A DNA stretch of 64,000 nt from Bellilinea sp040754815 (lineage in GTDB: Bacteria > Chloroflexota > Anaerolineae > Anaerolineales > Anaerolineaceae). Below, in pieces: positions 1 through 8,627 of the stretch. The notes under the pieces are model-generated. The model saw nothing but the letters and a program-made list of their open reading frames with translations. It was not told the DNA's origin and made no database searches. Numbering within the stretch: the first letter of the stretch is position 1; every line of letters begins with the position of its first letter. Location of the stretch: positions 124,001 to 188,000 of the forward strand of contig JBFMBX010000007.1 in NCBI GenBank assembly GCA_040754815.1, given 5' to 3'. A program made the position numbers and the translations under genes.

Positions 1-153
1 CCCAAAGTACAAATGCAGAGCTTTTAATGCTTTCTCCGCGGCCTGATGAGCGGCAAAACATGCCCATTCATGATAGTTGTTTCTTTGGGAGGCTACTGCC
101 TGCTCCACGTCCCGTTTGGCATGTTTGAACCAATCAACCGAACGATTTGTCAT
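1..153 (-). CDS. HEPN-domain protein, N-terminal part (cut by window edge)
   Basis: The first 51 codons of a minus-strand gene starting with ATG at 153 are visible; the rest lies beyond the left edge. Seen: an N-terminal WFKHAKRDVEQA segment, then EWACFAAHQAAEKALKAL, the helix pair that marks the start of HEPN domains. Known: HEPN proteins are often RNases or the partner of a MNT-type nucleotidyltransferase in toxin-antitoxin or abortive-infection pairs, and the RxxxxH active-site motif lies in the C-terminal half, which is not visible. No partner gene lies on the upstream side, so any partner would be beyond the edge. The domain call is firm; the function is open. Confidence 0.8.
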   Translation of the reverse strand, partial: MTNRSVDWFKHAKRDVEQAVASQRNNYHEWACFAAHQAAEKALKALHLYFG

Positions 154-209
154 GTTGTGAGAATTATACCCCAACTAATCTACCTACCTGAAAGGTTTTG
201 AACCAAAAC

Positions 210-239
210 ATTACGAGAGGGAATCTTCCCTCTCGTAAT
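210..239 (-). terminator. Rho-independent terminator of the polysaccharide operon
   Basis: A perfect 14-bp inverted repeat (210-223 with 226-239) has almost no loop and is followed on the minus strand by a T-rich run (GTTTTGGTT). It sits 67 bases after the stop of the small gene at 306-530 and before the HEPN gene, so it plausibly ends the long minus-strand transcript. Confidence 0.65.
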
Positions 240-305
240 CCACAATACAGGCAACAGAGTCCTGCAAAAAATTATCGTTAATCTTTCAACAGCAGACTGG
301 TGTTT

Positions 306-530
306 TTACTTTTCAAACGGGTCATACATCGGGTTGGTACCCGCCCAGATACAGGTCATGTTGTTCCACATATTGCATTCCAAGCCGCGGGAGCAGCGTT
401 TGGAAACCAAGCGGGGGGGTTGATCGGGTAAAAATTCAGCCGGATAAACCAGTTCGGCCTCCAGCCTCACTTCACAACCGGCGCGGTCACAAAACTGCAC
501 TTGTACCGTTTCCCATCGTTTCTCAGCCAT
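306..530 (-). CDS. small Cys-containing hypothetical protein (74 aa)
   Basis: The ATG at 530 has a good ribosome binding site (GAGGT about 6 bases upstream). There is no signal peptide or membrane segment. The protein has five cysteines, two near the N-terminus (CDRAGC) and three in the second half (CSRGLEC, MTC), with a WNN motif between, which could bind a metal or form disulfides (inference). It is the last gene of the minus-strand run, about 100 bases after the dehydrogenase-like lipoprotein. I do not recognise the family. Confidence 0.6.
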   Translation of the reverse strand: MAEKRWETVQVQFCDRAGCEVRLEAELVYPAEFLPDQPPRLVSKRCSRGLECNMWNNMTCIWAGTNPMYDPFEK

Positions 531-626
531 GGACTACCTCCAGATCACTCTTTCTAATAGCATAGCGCAAAACAATCTCGCTGAACAGGATGATTTTTAC
601 CCATTCGGTTGGATTTTTATCCTGTT

Positions 627-1949
627 TTACCGCCGAACCAGTTTTAAGATGCTGCCCGAACGGTGATCGAGCAAGTACAGCTCACCCTGCGCGTCCACTC
701 CAAACGAACTGATGTTTGCATCCAGCTGAAAGAGACGCTGTACCTGCCAGTTGCCGCTGGAATCCCGCAGCATGCCCCACACGAATCCATTGCAGTAATC
801 GCCGAACAGGTAAATGCCGTAAAATTCCGGCAATTGACTGCCGCGATAGACGTAGCCGCCGGTTACCGAACAACCGTCGTTGCGTCCGTACTCGTAAACG
901 GGATCATACAATGAAAGGCCTGCCGGTGGCGTATCGGCAAAGGGATGAGTTGCCTCGCGGTAATGCCAGCCAAAATTGAGCCCCGGCGGGCTGCCGGCCG
1001 GCACAAAGTTGATTTCCTCGTACTTGTTCTGCCCCACATCGGCAATATACAGGTCACCGGTCAGGCGGTCGAAGGTGTAGCGCCACGGGTTGCGCAGACC
1101 CTTTGCCCAGATTTCCTGCCGGCCGCCGCTGCCACTGGCATGCGGATTGTCAGGCGGGATGGCATACATATCCTGCCCGCGCACATCAATGCGTAGCATC
1201 TTGCCCAGCAGGGTCTGGTCGTTTTGTGCCCGGCGCTGCGGGTCACCTGCCGAGCCGCCATCCCCCAGCCCGATATATAAATACCCATCCGGGCCGAATT
1301 CCAGATCGCCGCCGTTGTGATTGGCATACGGCTGCTCCACGTACAACAACACCTGCTCGGATTGCGGATCGCCGCTTTCGCCGTCGGCTGCCCTCCAGAA
1401 GCGGGAAACAACCGTGTTGCCGTTTTTATCGGTGTAATTCAGGTAAAAAATGCCGTTCTCGGCGTAGTCCGCATCCAGCGCAATCCCCAGCAGCCCCTGT
1501 TCCGAAGAATTTGCCCCAACGCGGTCGGTCAGGTCGAGGAAAGGGCGTTCCAGCGGTTTCCCGTCCGCAATCACACGAATCAGGCCGGGCTGTTCCAGCA
1601 CCAGCAGCCGGCCGCTGCCATCGTTCGGGTCGGCCAGATCGGTAGGACGCCGCAGCCCTCCGGCAATGACTGCCCAGTCAAACCCCTGTGGATCGGGAAA
1701 AGAAACCGCGCTGGTGAGCGGTAATGTTTCCGTTGGCAGGGGAACGGCCGTATCCTGCGGCGGGGCGGTTTGTTCAGCGGTGGACGAAGGCAGCGTTGCG
1801 GGCGTGCGGGTCGCCAGTGGCGGCGGGGAGGTGGGCATGAGCGTCGCCGTTGGGGTGATTTGCGTATTGGGGCTGCAAGCCACAACCATCAATGAAACCA
1901 GCATGAACGCCCCAACCAGCCGCAGCAAAAGCGGGAATCGAACTTTCAT
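627..1949 (-). CDS. glucose/sorbosone dehydrogenase-like (PQQ-type beta-propeller) lipoprotein
   Basis: 440 residues. A type II signal peptide ends in the lipobox VVAC (Cys25), followed by a Pro/Thr linker to about residue 75 and then a six-bladed propeller of the GSDH family (relatives: YliI/Asd and soluble glucose dehydrogenase). Motifs include NHNGGDLEFGPDG (the His that serves as catalytic base in soluble GDH), YIGLGDGG, LLGKMLRIDV, GLRNPWRYTFD and YIADVGQNKYEEIN. Members oxidise aldose sugars with PQQ; the substrate here cannot be told. It is anchored outside the cytoplasmic membrane. Its start overlaps the stop of the DUF1232 gene upstream (ATGA), so the two are translationally coupled. 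Family firm, substrate unknown. Confidence 0.88.
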   Translation of the reverse strand: MKVRFPLLLRLVGAFMLVSLMVVACSPNTQITPTATLMPTSPPPLATRTPATLPSSTAEQTAPPQDTAVPLPTETLPLTSAVSFPDPQGFDWAVIAGGLRRPTDLADPNDGSGRLLVLEQPGLIRVIADGKPLERPFLDLTDRVGANSSEQGLLGIALDADYAENGIFYLNYTDKNGNTVVSRFWRAADGESGDPQSEQVLLYVEQPYANHNGGDLEFGPDGYLYIGLGDGGSAGDPQRRAQNDQTLLGKMLRIDVRGQDMYAIPPDNPHASGSGGRQEIWAKGLRNPWRYTFDRLTGDLYIADVGQNKYEEINFVPAGSPPGLNFGWHYREATHPFADTPPAGLSLYDPVYEYGRNDGCSVTGGYVYRGSQLPEFYGIYLFGDYCNGFVWGMLRDSSGNWQVQRLFQLDANISSFGVDAQGELYLLDHRSGSILKLVRR

Positions 1950-2356
1950 CGCTTCTCTTTCTCCTCTTTGTGTCCGTTCTCGTGAGGGGTCACATCTTTG
2001 ATTTCGTAATACTCACCCTCGATGATATCTTCTTCAATGGCTTTCCGGTCTGGCGGGTTGGAAGCCCGCCGCTGAGCCTCTGCCCGCAGCCTTTGCAAAT
2101 GTTCCTCAACCACATCCGGCGGGCAGAGTTCAACAAACAGGCTGAAGACAATCCCCAGCACGGCGGCATCATCCAGCGGGCCAATCACCAGATCCGGCAG
2201 GAAAAAGTAGATGATTGAGGCGAAGGGGAGTAATTTGACAAAGATACTCACGCGCGGGTCAGCCAGCAAACGCAGCACCAGTTTGATGCGCAGGGCAATT
2301 TCGCCAAAAAAGCCGGGCGAATAAGGACCTGTGGGGGATAAATTTTTTCGACCCAT
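1946..2356 (-). CDS. DUF1232 (YkvA-like) membrane protein
   Basis: I place the start at ATG 2356 because GGAGGTG lies just upstream; a longer reading to 2452 would run into the preceding glycosyltransferase gene. The 136-residue product carries the DUF1232 pattern: LLADPRVSIFVKLLPFASI, then FFLPDLVIGPLDDAAVL, a conserved hydrophobic hairpin with a PDL..GPLDD turn. The charged C-terminal tail (ENGHKEEKEKR) is probably cytosolic. The function of the family is unknown. It is coupled to the downstream dehydrogenase-like lipoprotein through an ATGA overlap. Confidence 0.8.
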   Translation of the reverse strand: MGRKNLSPTGPYSPGFFGEIALRIKLVLRLLADPRVSIFVKLLPFASIIYFFLPDLVIGPLDDAAVLGIVFSLFVELCPPDVVEEHLQRLRAEAQRRASNPPDRKAIEEDIIEGEYYEIKDVTPHENGHKEEKEKR

Positions 2357-2375
2357 GGACCACCTCCAATATCCA

Positions 2376-3140
2376 TTATAGCCGGAACATACGCCTTCTT
2401 TTCCAGTTGATATAGGGTGCTGCCAGTTTTCTAATCCAGTACTTAAGTACAATCACCGAAAACGGCGAACCGCCGTCCCGGTAATGCACGCGCAGCATCT
2501 CCGGCCAGCAGCGGTCATCGGCGGTAATGGTCTTGGCATCCGAATGCAGGCGGAAATTGGCCCACAGGCGCGGGTAATAGACAATCGGCGCTTCGCGCGC
2601 AATGCGCACCCACAAATCATAATCCATCGCAAAATAAAAACTGGCATCCAGCGGCCCGACCTTGCGCCACAAATCGGCGCGGAAGAAAGCCGACTGCTGC
2701 GGAATGTGCACATACCCCTGCCGCAGACGGCGGTAATCCGTTTGCGCAGCCGGAAAACGGCCAATCACCCGCCCGTGTTCATCAATGTAATTGGCATCTC
2801 CATAAACCAGTCCTACCTGCGGGTTTCGTTCCAGGAATTCAACCGCCTCGCGCACTGCCCCGGGCTGGTAAGTATCATCTGAATTGAGCCACGCCAGCAC
2901 TTCACCGCGTGCGCGGGCAAACCCCTTGTTGATGGCATCCGTCTGACCGCGGTCCTTTTCGGAAACCCACCACGCCAGACGGTCGGCGTATTTTTCAATA
3001 ATCTCACGGCTTCCATCCGTCGAACCGCCGTCCACCACGATATACTCGATATGAGGATAGTCCTGTTCCAGCACCGAGCGCATCGTTTCTTCCAGATAGC
3101 GCGCCTGATTGTAAGAAGGTGTCACAATCGAAACCAGCAT
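2376..3140 (-). CDS. GT2 family glycosyltransferase
   Basis: 254 residues, ATG at 3140 with a GAGGAGAG ribosome site. The N-terminus has the GT-A fold signature of GT2 enzymes: VSIVTPSYNQARYLEETM, then VVDGGSTDGSREII and the DXD-type metal/nucleotide motif as LNSDD near residue 92. Such enzymes move a sugar from a nucleotide sugar to a growing glycan on the cytosolic side. It is closely related to the GT2 at 6101-7048 over the first 120 residues, while the acceptor-side halves differ. It belongs to the polysaccharide run. Confidence 0.9.
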   Translation of the reverse strand: MLVSIVTPSYNQARYLEETMRSVLEQDYPHIEYIVVDGGSTDGSREIIEKYADRLAWWVSEKDRGQTDAINKGFARARGEVLAWLNSDDTYQPGAVREAVEFLERNPQVGLVYGDANYIDEHGRVIGRFPAAQTDYRRLRQGYVHIPQQSAFFRADLWRKVGPLDASFYFAMDYDLWVRIAREAPIVYYPRLWANFRLHSDAKTITADDRCWPEMLRVHYRDGGSPFSVIVLKYWIRKLAAPYINWKRRRMFRL

Positions 3141-3149
3141 CTCTCTCCT

Positions 3150-4559
3150 CTATGGTTGGGCAATGATTGCCTCTACCTGATAGTAATCTGCCGCACAGGT
3201 ATTGACCCAATGTTCGGCCTGTGGCATGAAATCTTCCAGCGTGCTGACGACATCCACCTGCCGTACCACCACCTCGTCCTGACCGCCGGCCCGCTGCGCC
3301 AGAATCTGCGCCTGACGCGCCTCCCAGCGTTCGGCCTTGACGGAAAGGGTTTGCGCTTCCTCCAGCGGCAGCCGAACGGCGCGCAGGCCGTAAATTCCCA
3401 CCGCAAGCAGCACAACCAGTACTGCCGCGCTCATCCAGCGCTGTGCAGCAGAAGGCATTTGACCCTTCAGCCAGAGGCCGAACACCGCCGCCACCAGACC
3501 CGCTCCGCACAGCAGGGGGAAGCGGGCAGTCATCAACGCCCGCCCGGCGGGGTATTGCAGGCCGGCATACACACTCGGCGCAATGGCCGCCGCAGTGCCA
3601 ATCACCCCGCCCCCCAGCAGTAAAACACCTGCCAGCCCGGCGTTTTTAACCCTGACCGGTTCATCCTTCATCAGCCAGCCCAGCGCAGCACAAAACATCA
3701 TCCAGACCAGCAGCGGCAGCGGCAGGGTGCGCACGGTATCGAACACAAAATCGCCGGTGTAACGAATTAGTGTGCCGAACCATACGGCCAGCGAAGGCGG
3801 CGGGGGCAGCAAGGCCTGCCGCCATTCATTGGCCGGTGAAAACGCCATCATCACCATGGCCAGCAGCGACCCCGCCAGCCCGCCGGTCAACACAAAAACC
3901 ACACGGCTCTTACGCAATAATTTTTTCCACGCCAGCCATCCGGCCGCCAACAGGTAGAGGCTGGTTTGCAGTGCTGCCGCCGTTTCAGAAAGCCCGGCGC
4001 CGAATAGCGCCAGAAGGCCGAACAGCCCGGCGGCCAGCCAACCCGCCGGCGCAGCGTGACTCCGTCCGGCACGCAACACAACCCCCGCCTGCACCAGCAG
4101 CAGCACCAACGGCAGCGAATAATGCAGCAGCCCCATGCGCCAGTAGAGGGTTTGCAGGCGGTCGGGTGAGGTGTAGGCCGCAAAAAAGACCCACCCCAAC
4201 GCGGCAGTGAACAGCCAGAGGCGGCTCACCTGCCAGCCGAATAATCGGGTCAGCGCATTCAGGGCAAAATAAGCCGCCGCCGCCCAGCCTGCCAGCAGCA
4301 AAGCGGGCAGCAGAGAAACAGCCGCCTGCCCCATCATTTCGCTCAATCCCACCATGATGAAGGCCGCAAAACGGTTGCCGCCGTTCTGGTACCAGTACAG
4401 CGTGCCTTTGAGCAGTCCATCGCGGTGGTAAACCGCCGCATAGCAGTAATCATCCGCCCAGTAACGGCTGAATGTGCCGGCATAAGCGGTGGCCGCCAGC
4501 CCGGCCAGCAAAGTCAGCGCGAGCAGAACCAGAATCAGGGTTTTGTAAACCGACTTCAT
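3150..4559 (-). CDS. multi-pass membrane protein, GtrII/DUF6056-like (GT-C type)
   Basis: 469 residues, about ten or more hydrophobic segments. After the first transmembrane helix the exported loop carries FSRYWADDYCYA, an acidic pair at the place where GT-C glycosyltransferases keep their catalytic Asp, followed by YWYQNGGNRFAA; this pattern matches DUF6056/GtrII-like proteins as I know them. The C-terminal 80 residues form a soluble exported tail. The likely role is transfer of a sugar from a lipid carrier outside the membrane, or a glycan-modifying step (inference). The start overlaps the stop of the preceding GT-C gene (ATGA). Confidence 0.65.
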   Translation of the reverse strand: MKSVYKTLILVLLALTLLAGLAATAYAGTFSRYWADDYCYAAVYHRDGLLKGTLYWYQNGGNRFAAFIMVGLSEMMGQAAVSLLPALLLAGWAAAAYFALNALTRLFGWQVSRLWLFTAALGWVFFAAYTSPDRLQTLYWRMGLLHYSLPLVLLLVQAGVVLRAGRSHAAPAGWLAAGLFGLLALFGAGLSETAAALQTSLYLLAAGWLAWKKLLRKSRVVFVLTGGLAGSLLAMVMMAFSPANEWRQALLPPPPSLAVWFGTLIRYTGDFVFDTVRTLPLPLLVWMMFCAALGWLMKDEPVRVKNAGLAGVLLLGGGVIGTAAAIAPSVYAGLQYPAGRALMTARFPLLCGAGLVAAVFGLWLKGQMPSAAQRWMSAAVLVVLLAVGIYGLRAVRLPLEEAQTLSVKAERWEARQAQILAQRAGGQDEVVVRQVDVVSTLEDFMPQAEHWVNTCAADYYQVEAIIAQP

Positions 4560-6097
4560 GGCATTTTTTTCCGCTGGCGTAAATCATACACCTGAAAACC
4601 ATCCCCCTGCAGCACCAATGGAAACCGGCTTTCCAGCGTGGATTGCAACAGCGGCTGCCGCGCCAGTTCCTCGAAATCGGTTATCAGGAAATAGTCCCGT
4701 CCTTCTGTCTGCCGGGCAAAATACTCCTCGAAATCAATGCTTTGTCCGGCGGCCTGCCGCAGGGCAAAATCCCCCACCCCAAACCAGTGAGTGGTGTTCA
4801 GCCAGCCCCAATAGACCAACGGTAAACTGTAATCCGGCGCAAGACTGACCAGCGCATCATCCGGTGAAAACCGGGCAGCAATTGCCTGGATTTGCGCCAC
4901 AACCGGCCGAAAATCCTGCCGTTTGAGCAGGGTACGCGCCGACCAGCCCTCTGCCAGAAAGATAAACGCCAGCAGGAACAAAGCCGCTGCCCGCCGCCAG
5001 CCCGGCCCGGGCCGCAAATTATTCAGCAGAAAAGCCAGCGCACCTCCCCCGCCCAGCGCAGCCAGCGGAACAAGCGGCAGGTGATAATAATCATGAGTAC
5101 CGGTGTAGTAGGAAAACAAAAATCCATACGCCGCATAACCACCCGCCCAGCCCAGCATCAGCCAGCGGCTACCCGCCCTCTCAACCACAAAAAAGCCCAA
5201 CAGCATCAAAACCAGCCACGGCAGGCTCACCACGGCGGTCAGCCGCGTCCACCAGCGCAGGTAAAAGGCGGCATCCAGCCACATTTGCGGGAAAAAGCGC
5301 AGGCTCAACTGCCCTTGCAGGCTGTTCAGCACCAGCGCCGAATACAACGCATAAAGTAGCGAAGGCAGAATCGCTACACAACCGATGACCCACACCTGCC
5401 GGTTGATCACCAGACGGCGCAGGTTGCCCCCCGCCAGCAGCATTCCCAGCCAGCCGCCGGCCACAAAAAAGACCGCCGTCCACTTGACCAGCAGCGCAAC
5501 CCCCGCCAGCAACCCGGCCAGAATGGCCGCGCCCCAACTTTGGCGGGCATGCCACACCGCCGCTGCCCACAAAGCCCAGAGGACGGCCGCCGTCATCAAC
5601 GGGTCAGGCTGAAAGGAACGCGAAGCCAGAATCGCATACGGCCAGCCCAAATAGAGCATTAGAGCAATCAGGGCTGCATCCCCATTCATCAAACGGCGGC
5701 CAAGCAGCCACAATCCCATGCCCCCCACCAGCCAGAAAAAGATGGAATAAAGCCGTCCAATCCAGAGCACTTCCCCGCCAACCAGCCGGTAGGTAAACGC
5801 CGTCAGCCCTTCCATGAGGGGCGGTTCAATGACATCCTGCGCCCGCCACTGACGCACAGCGTACTCCCGCTGCCACTCCGGCAGGCCGCTCTGATTTTGT
5901 AGATACATGCCCCGCGCAATGATCAGCGAACGCACCTGACGGGTAGGGTGAAAATCCAGCGGCGGATCGGTCAGGTCAAAAAGACGAAAAGCCGCGCCCC
6001 CGGCCAGCAGCAGCACAACCAGCACACCGCTCAGCCAGCGCGGATGAGCAAATACCCCTGCCGGACTGACCGAACGAGGCAAACCGACTGCACCCAT
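4556..6097 (-). CDS. GT39/ArnT-like (PMT_2) membrane glycosyltransferase
   Basis: 513 residues with about eleven membrane helices. The first exported loop has DLTDPPLDFHPTRQ, with the acidic residues expected of polyprenyl-phosphate sugar transferases. A later loop, ASRSFQPDPLMTAAVLWALW, is the second signature of the PMT_2/ArnT group. A C-terminal soluble domain begins near residue 400. Known members move a sugar from undecaprenyl- or dolichyl-phosphate to a protein, lipid or polymer. The substrate here is unknown. It is coupled to the next membrane protein by ATGA and follows a GT2 gene by 3 bases. Confidence 0.8.
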   Translation of the reverse strand: MGAVGLPRSVSPAGVFAHPRWLSGVLVVLLLAGGAAFRLFDLTDPPLDFHPTRQVRSLIIARGMYLQNQSGLPEWQREYAVRQWRAQDVIEPPLMEGLTAFTYRLVGGEVLWIGRLYSIFFWLVGGMGLWLLGRRLMNGDAALIALMLYLGWPYAILASRSFQPDPLMTAAVLWALWAAAVWHARQSWGAAILAGLLAGVALLVKWTAVFFVAGGWLGMLLAGGNLRRLVINRQVWVIGCVAILPSLLYALYSALVLNSLQGQLSLRFFPQMWLDAAFYLRWWTRLTAVVSLPWLVLMLLGFFVVERAGSRWLMLGWAGGYAAYGFLFSYYTGTHDYYHLPLVPLAALGGGGALAFLLNNLRPGPGWRRAAALFLLAFIFLAEGWSARTLLKRQDFRPVVAQIQAIAARFSPDDALVSLAPDYSLPLVYWGWLNTTHWFGVGDFALRQAAGQSIDFEEYFARQTEGRDYFLITDFEELARQPLLQSTLESRFPLVLQGDGFQVYDLRQRKKMP

Positions 6098-6100
6098 CTT

Positions 6101-7048
6101 TTATTGCCCCCGTTGCTGAAAGCGGCGGCTGCGCCGCTGAACATAAGCCTGCCGCACCCCTTCCAGCCCCAGCGGGCTGAGCAGGGCAAACAGCACCCGC
6201 CTCCAGTCGCGCAGCACGGTAGGAGGGTGGTAGCGGAAAGCCTGTAAATATGCACTCAGCGCGGCCCGCCGCTCCCCCGCGTCCAGCCGGTAGAACGCAT
6301 CCAGCCGGTAAGCGCCTGCCCACATGCGTCTGCGCACGGCCGGCAGATATGCTTTGAAGCGCGGGTCGCTTTCCATCCACGCCGCCAGCCGCAGCGCCTC
6401 ATTGCCAAAACCGGCTGCCTGAGCCACATTCTTGGCCTGCGGATGAAAACGAGCCGCCGCCCAGCGGGCGCCCCGCATATATCGAATCGGCGCAACCAGC
6501 GCCATGCGCAGCCACAGGTGATGATCCAGCAGATAGTGGTAATTGGGGTCAAGGTAACCGGCCTGTTCCAGCACACTGCGGCGCATGAAAACACCCGGCT
6601 GGCTGATGATGCGAAAGGACATCAAATCGGTCAGGTTCCAATCGCCGAAGCGCATGATGTTGAAGCGGTTGCCCTCCGCATCCACCGACTCGACATCGCT
6701 GAACACCAGCCCTGCATCCGGGTTTTGCCGGAAGGCTTCCACCGCCTGTCCCACCGCCGCGGTGAGGTAATAATCATCCGAATTGAGCCACGCGACAATC
6801 TCCCCCCGCGCCCGGCGCAGCCCCTTGTTGATGCCATCGGCCTGCCCGGCGTCTTTCTCCGAAACCCACCACGCCAGCCGGTCGGCGTACGCTGCGATGA
6901 TTTCGCGGCTGCCATCTGTCGAACCGCCGTCCACCACAATGTACTCGATATGCGGATAAGACTGCTCCAGCACCGAGCGGATGGCCTGTTCCAGAAAAGC
7001 GGCCTGATTGAAGGATGGCGTAACAATCGAAACCAGCGGAGCGTTCAT
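6101..7048 (-). CDS. GT2 family glycosyltransferase
   Basis: 315 residues, ATG at 7048. The GT-A domain comprises VSIVTPSFNQAAFLEQAI, VVDGGSTDGSREII and LNSDD, then a C-terminal helical region rich in Arg and aromatic residues without a clear membrane helix. The first 120 residues nearly copy those of the GT2 at 2376-3140, suggesting duplication followed by divergence of the acceptor side. The start overlaps the stop of the DUF115-like gene by one base (TGATG). Confidence 0.9.
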   Translation of the reverse strand: MNAPLVSIVTPSFNQAAFLEQAIRSVLEQSYPHIEYIVVDGGSTDGSREIIAAYADRLAWWVSEKDAGQADGINKGLRRARGEIVAWLNSDDYYLTAAVGQAVEAFRQNPDAGLVFSDVESVDAEGNRFNIMRFGDWNLTDLMSFRIISQPGVFMRRSVLEQAGYLDPNYHYLLDHHLWLRMALVAPIRYMRGARWAAARFHPQAKNVAQAAGFGNEALRLAAWMESDPRFKAYLPAVRRRMWAGAYRLDAFYRLDAGERRAALSAYLQAFRYHPPTVLRDWRRVLFALLSPLGLEGVRQAYVQRRSRRFQQRGQ

Positions 7049-7860
7049 CAGAACAGCGAGTCGTAATCCACTTTGGGGAAGACGGTTAGTTTACCGCCGA
7101 TGGTTGCATCCAGCACCCGCCGCCCGGCAGCCTCATAGGCCTGCCGCGCCATGCGGTAAGCCCGCTCGGAAGTTTCCAGATCCGGCAACTGCCAGCGGAA
7201 ACCTTTGCCAAAATAACCGGGGTGGAAGTGATTGGGGTCATCTCCCTGCGATACCACAGTGGTATTGGGTTTGCCCTGCGTGGCAAAGTTGTGGTCCACC
7301 CCAATCAAAATCACCGTCTCAAAGCCGAGGTAAAAGGCCACCTGCAAGGCCACATACGTCACCGTTGCCCCTTCCCACACCCGGCCGGTCAAATCACGGG
7401 CAAATTTTGGGCCGGTATAGGTCGTGTACAAAAAATACAGGTTTTCAGCCGGCTCCAGCCAGCGGTGCGCCCGCCACGAAACGAAGCGCGGCATCTTGAG
7501 GGCTTTGATTTCGTCCGCACACTGCTCGATGACCAGATCATTGATCGAAAGGTAGTAACTGGTTTCAAAGCCCATTTGCGGAAAAGCCAGATAAATGCGG
7601 TTCAGGCCGATGGTAAATTCGTTTTTCAGGCGGCTGAGGTCGGTCTTTGCCAGACTGGGACCGTTGCCAAGAATGAAACAGCGTTGACCGCGCTGGCTGT
7701 CTTTCAGCGCCGGCAGGCGGCGGATGGTATCGCGCCGCCACGGGTGACCGTAGGCCTGCGGCAGGTCGCCCAACCGCATCAGCCCATCGCGCGTTTCACG
7801 CAGCAGATTGACCGCCGCCGGAGGGAGCATCTTTTTGACCGATTCACGCAGTGTGCTCAT
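7048..7860 (-). CDS. DUF115 / MptE-like protein with GT42-like motifs, candidate nonulosonic acid transferase
   Basis: 270 residues. Residues 61-78 read CFILGNGPSLAKTDLSRL, the glycine-rich nucleotide-binding start shared by DUF115 (MptE-like, and Maf flagellin glycosyltransferases) and by GT42 sialyltransferases, whose corresponding stretch also reads GNGPSL..D.SRL. A later strand, VILIGVDHNF, matches the conserved GxD strand of both groups. Known: Maf proteins and GT42 enzymes use CMP-activated nonulosonic acids. Inference: with two NeuB-family synthases and several cytidylyltransferases in the same run, this may be the transferase that adds the acidic sugar. A plain pterin-kinase role is unlikely in this setting. 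Confidence 0.6.
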   Translation of the reverse strand: MSTLRESVKKMLPPAAVNLLRETRDGLMRLGDLPQAYGHPWRRDTIRRLPALKDSQRGQRCFILGNGPSLAKTDLSRLKNEFTIGLNRIYLAFPQMGFETSYYLSINDLVIEQCADEIKALKMPRFVSWRAHRWLEPAENLYFLYTTYTGPKFARDLTGRVWEGATVTYVALQVAFYLGFETVILIGVDHNFATQGKPNTTVVSQGDDPNHFHPGYFGKGFRWQLPDLETSERAYRMARQAYEAAGRRVLDATIGGKLTVFPKVDYDSLF

Positions 7861-8627
7861 TCGGTACTCAACCTCGCCGTTGCGCCGCCGTCCACAATCA
7901 ACGCCTGGCCGGTCATGAAGGAAGACTGGGTATCATCGGCCAGAAAGTAGATGGCGTGAGCAATTTCTTCGGGTTTGCCAACCCGCCCGTTGACCGTCCG
8001 ACGTGCCAGATTTTCCAGCCGGTCGTAAATGGTCTCGCCGCCCACATGCCCACGGTTCAAACCGGCGCGCAGCATTGGCGTATCCACTGCGCCGGGCAAA
8101 ATGGCGTTGACGCGGATGTTATCCGGCGCAAATTCGATGGCCATGGCGCGCGTGAGCGCCAGCAGGCCGCCTTTGCTGGCCGCATAGGCGGCGATATTGG
8201 CCGAAGTGGCCACGGCATGAACGGAAGAAACATTGACGATTGCCCCGCCGCCCGCCGCTTTGAGCAGCGGATAGGCCAGTTTCGCCCCCAAAAACACCGA
8301 GCGCAGGTTGGAGGCCATGACCGCATCCCATTCCTCGGCGCTGGTTTCGATGAGCGGTTTGGCAATTTGCAGGGCAGCGTTGTGAATAACGGCATTCAAC
8401 TGACCGGTATAGGCGCGGGTTTTTGCATAAATCCCCTCCAGCTGCGCCGGATCGGAAATATCGGCCTGAATGAATAAGCCGTCCACGGGGAAACCTTCGC
8501 CAAACGGCTGACGATCCACGCCAATCACCCGCCAGCCGCGTTGGGCAAACAGGCCCACCGTCGCCCGGCCAATGCCGCCGGCCGCGCCGGTGATCAACAT
8601 GATGCGATTTTCAATCTTCTCGGACAT
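7857..8627 (-). CDS. SDR family NAD(P)-dependent oxidoreductase
   Basis: 256 residues, classical short-chain dehydrogenase: cofactor motif TGAAGGIG at 14-21, an IHNAA segment, catalytic Ser in VNVSSVHA, and Tyr/Lys in YAASKGG, ending with the FMTGQALIVDGG segment typical of FabG-like SDRs. It probably reduces or oxidises a sugar or sugar-nucleotide intermediate of the glycan pathway (inference from context). It overlaps its upstream neighbour by 17 bases and its downstream neighbour by ATGA. Confidence 0.85.
   Translation of the reverse strand: MSEKIENRIMLITGAAGGIGRATVGLFAQRGWRVIGVDRQPFGEGFPVDGLFIQADISDPAQLEGIYAKTRAYTGQLNAVIHNAALQIAKPLIETSAEEWDAVMASNLRSVFLGAKLAYPLLKAAGGGAIVNVSSVHAVATSANIAAYAASKGGLLALTRAMAIEFAPDNIRVNAILPGAVDTPMLRAGLNRGHVGGETIYDRLENLARRTVNGRVGKPEEIAHAIYFLADDTQSSFMTGQALIVDGGATARLSTE

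Noticed and set aside
573..616. Inverted repeat AACAGGAT...ATCCTGTT downstream of the GSDH-like gene
   Set aside because: The stem is only 8-9 bp with a loop of over 25 bases and no T-run on the minus strand, so it is unlikely to be a terminator.
1103..1645. Plus-strand open frame of 180 codons opposite the GSDH-like gene
   Set aside because: It lies in full antisense to a gene with a clear family match, is Arg/Pro-rich without motifs, and has no ribosome site. GC-rich genes often leave such open antisense frames.
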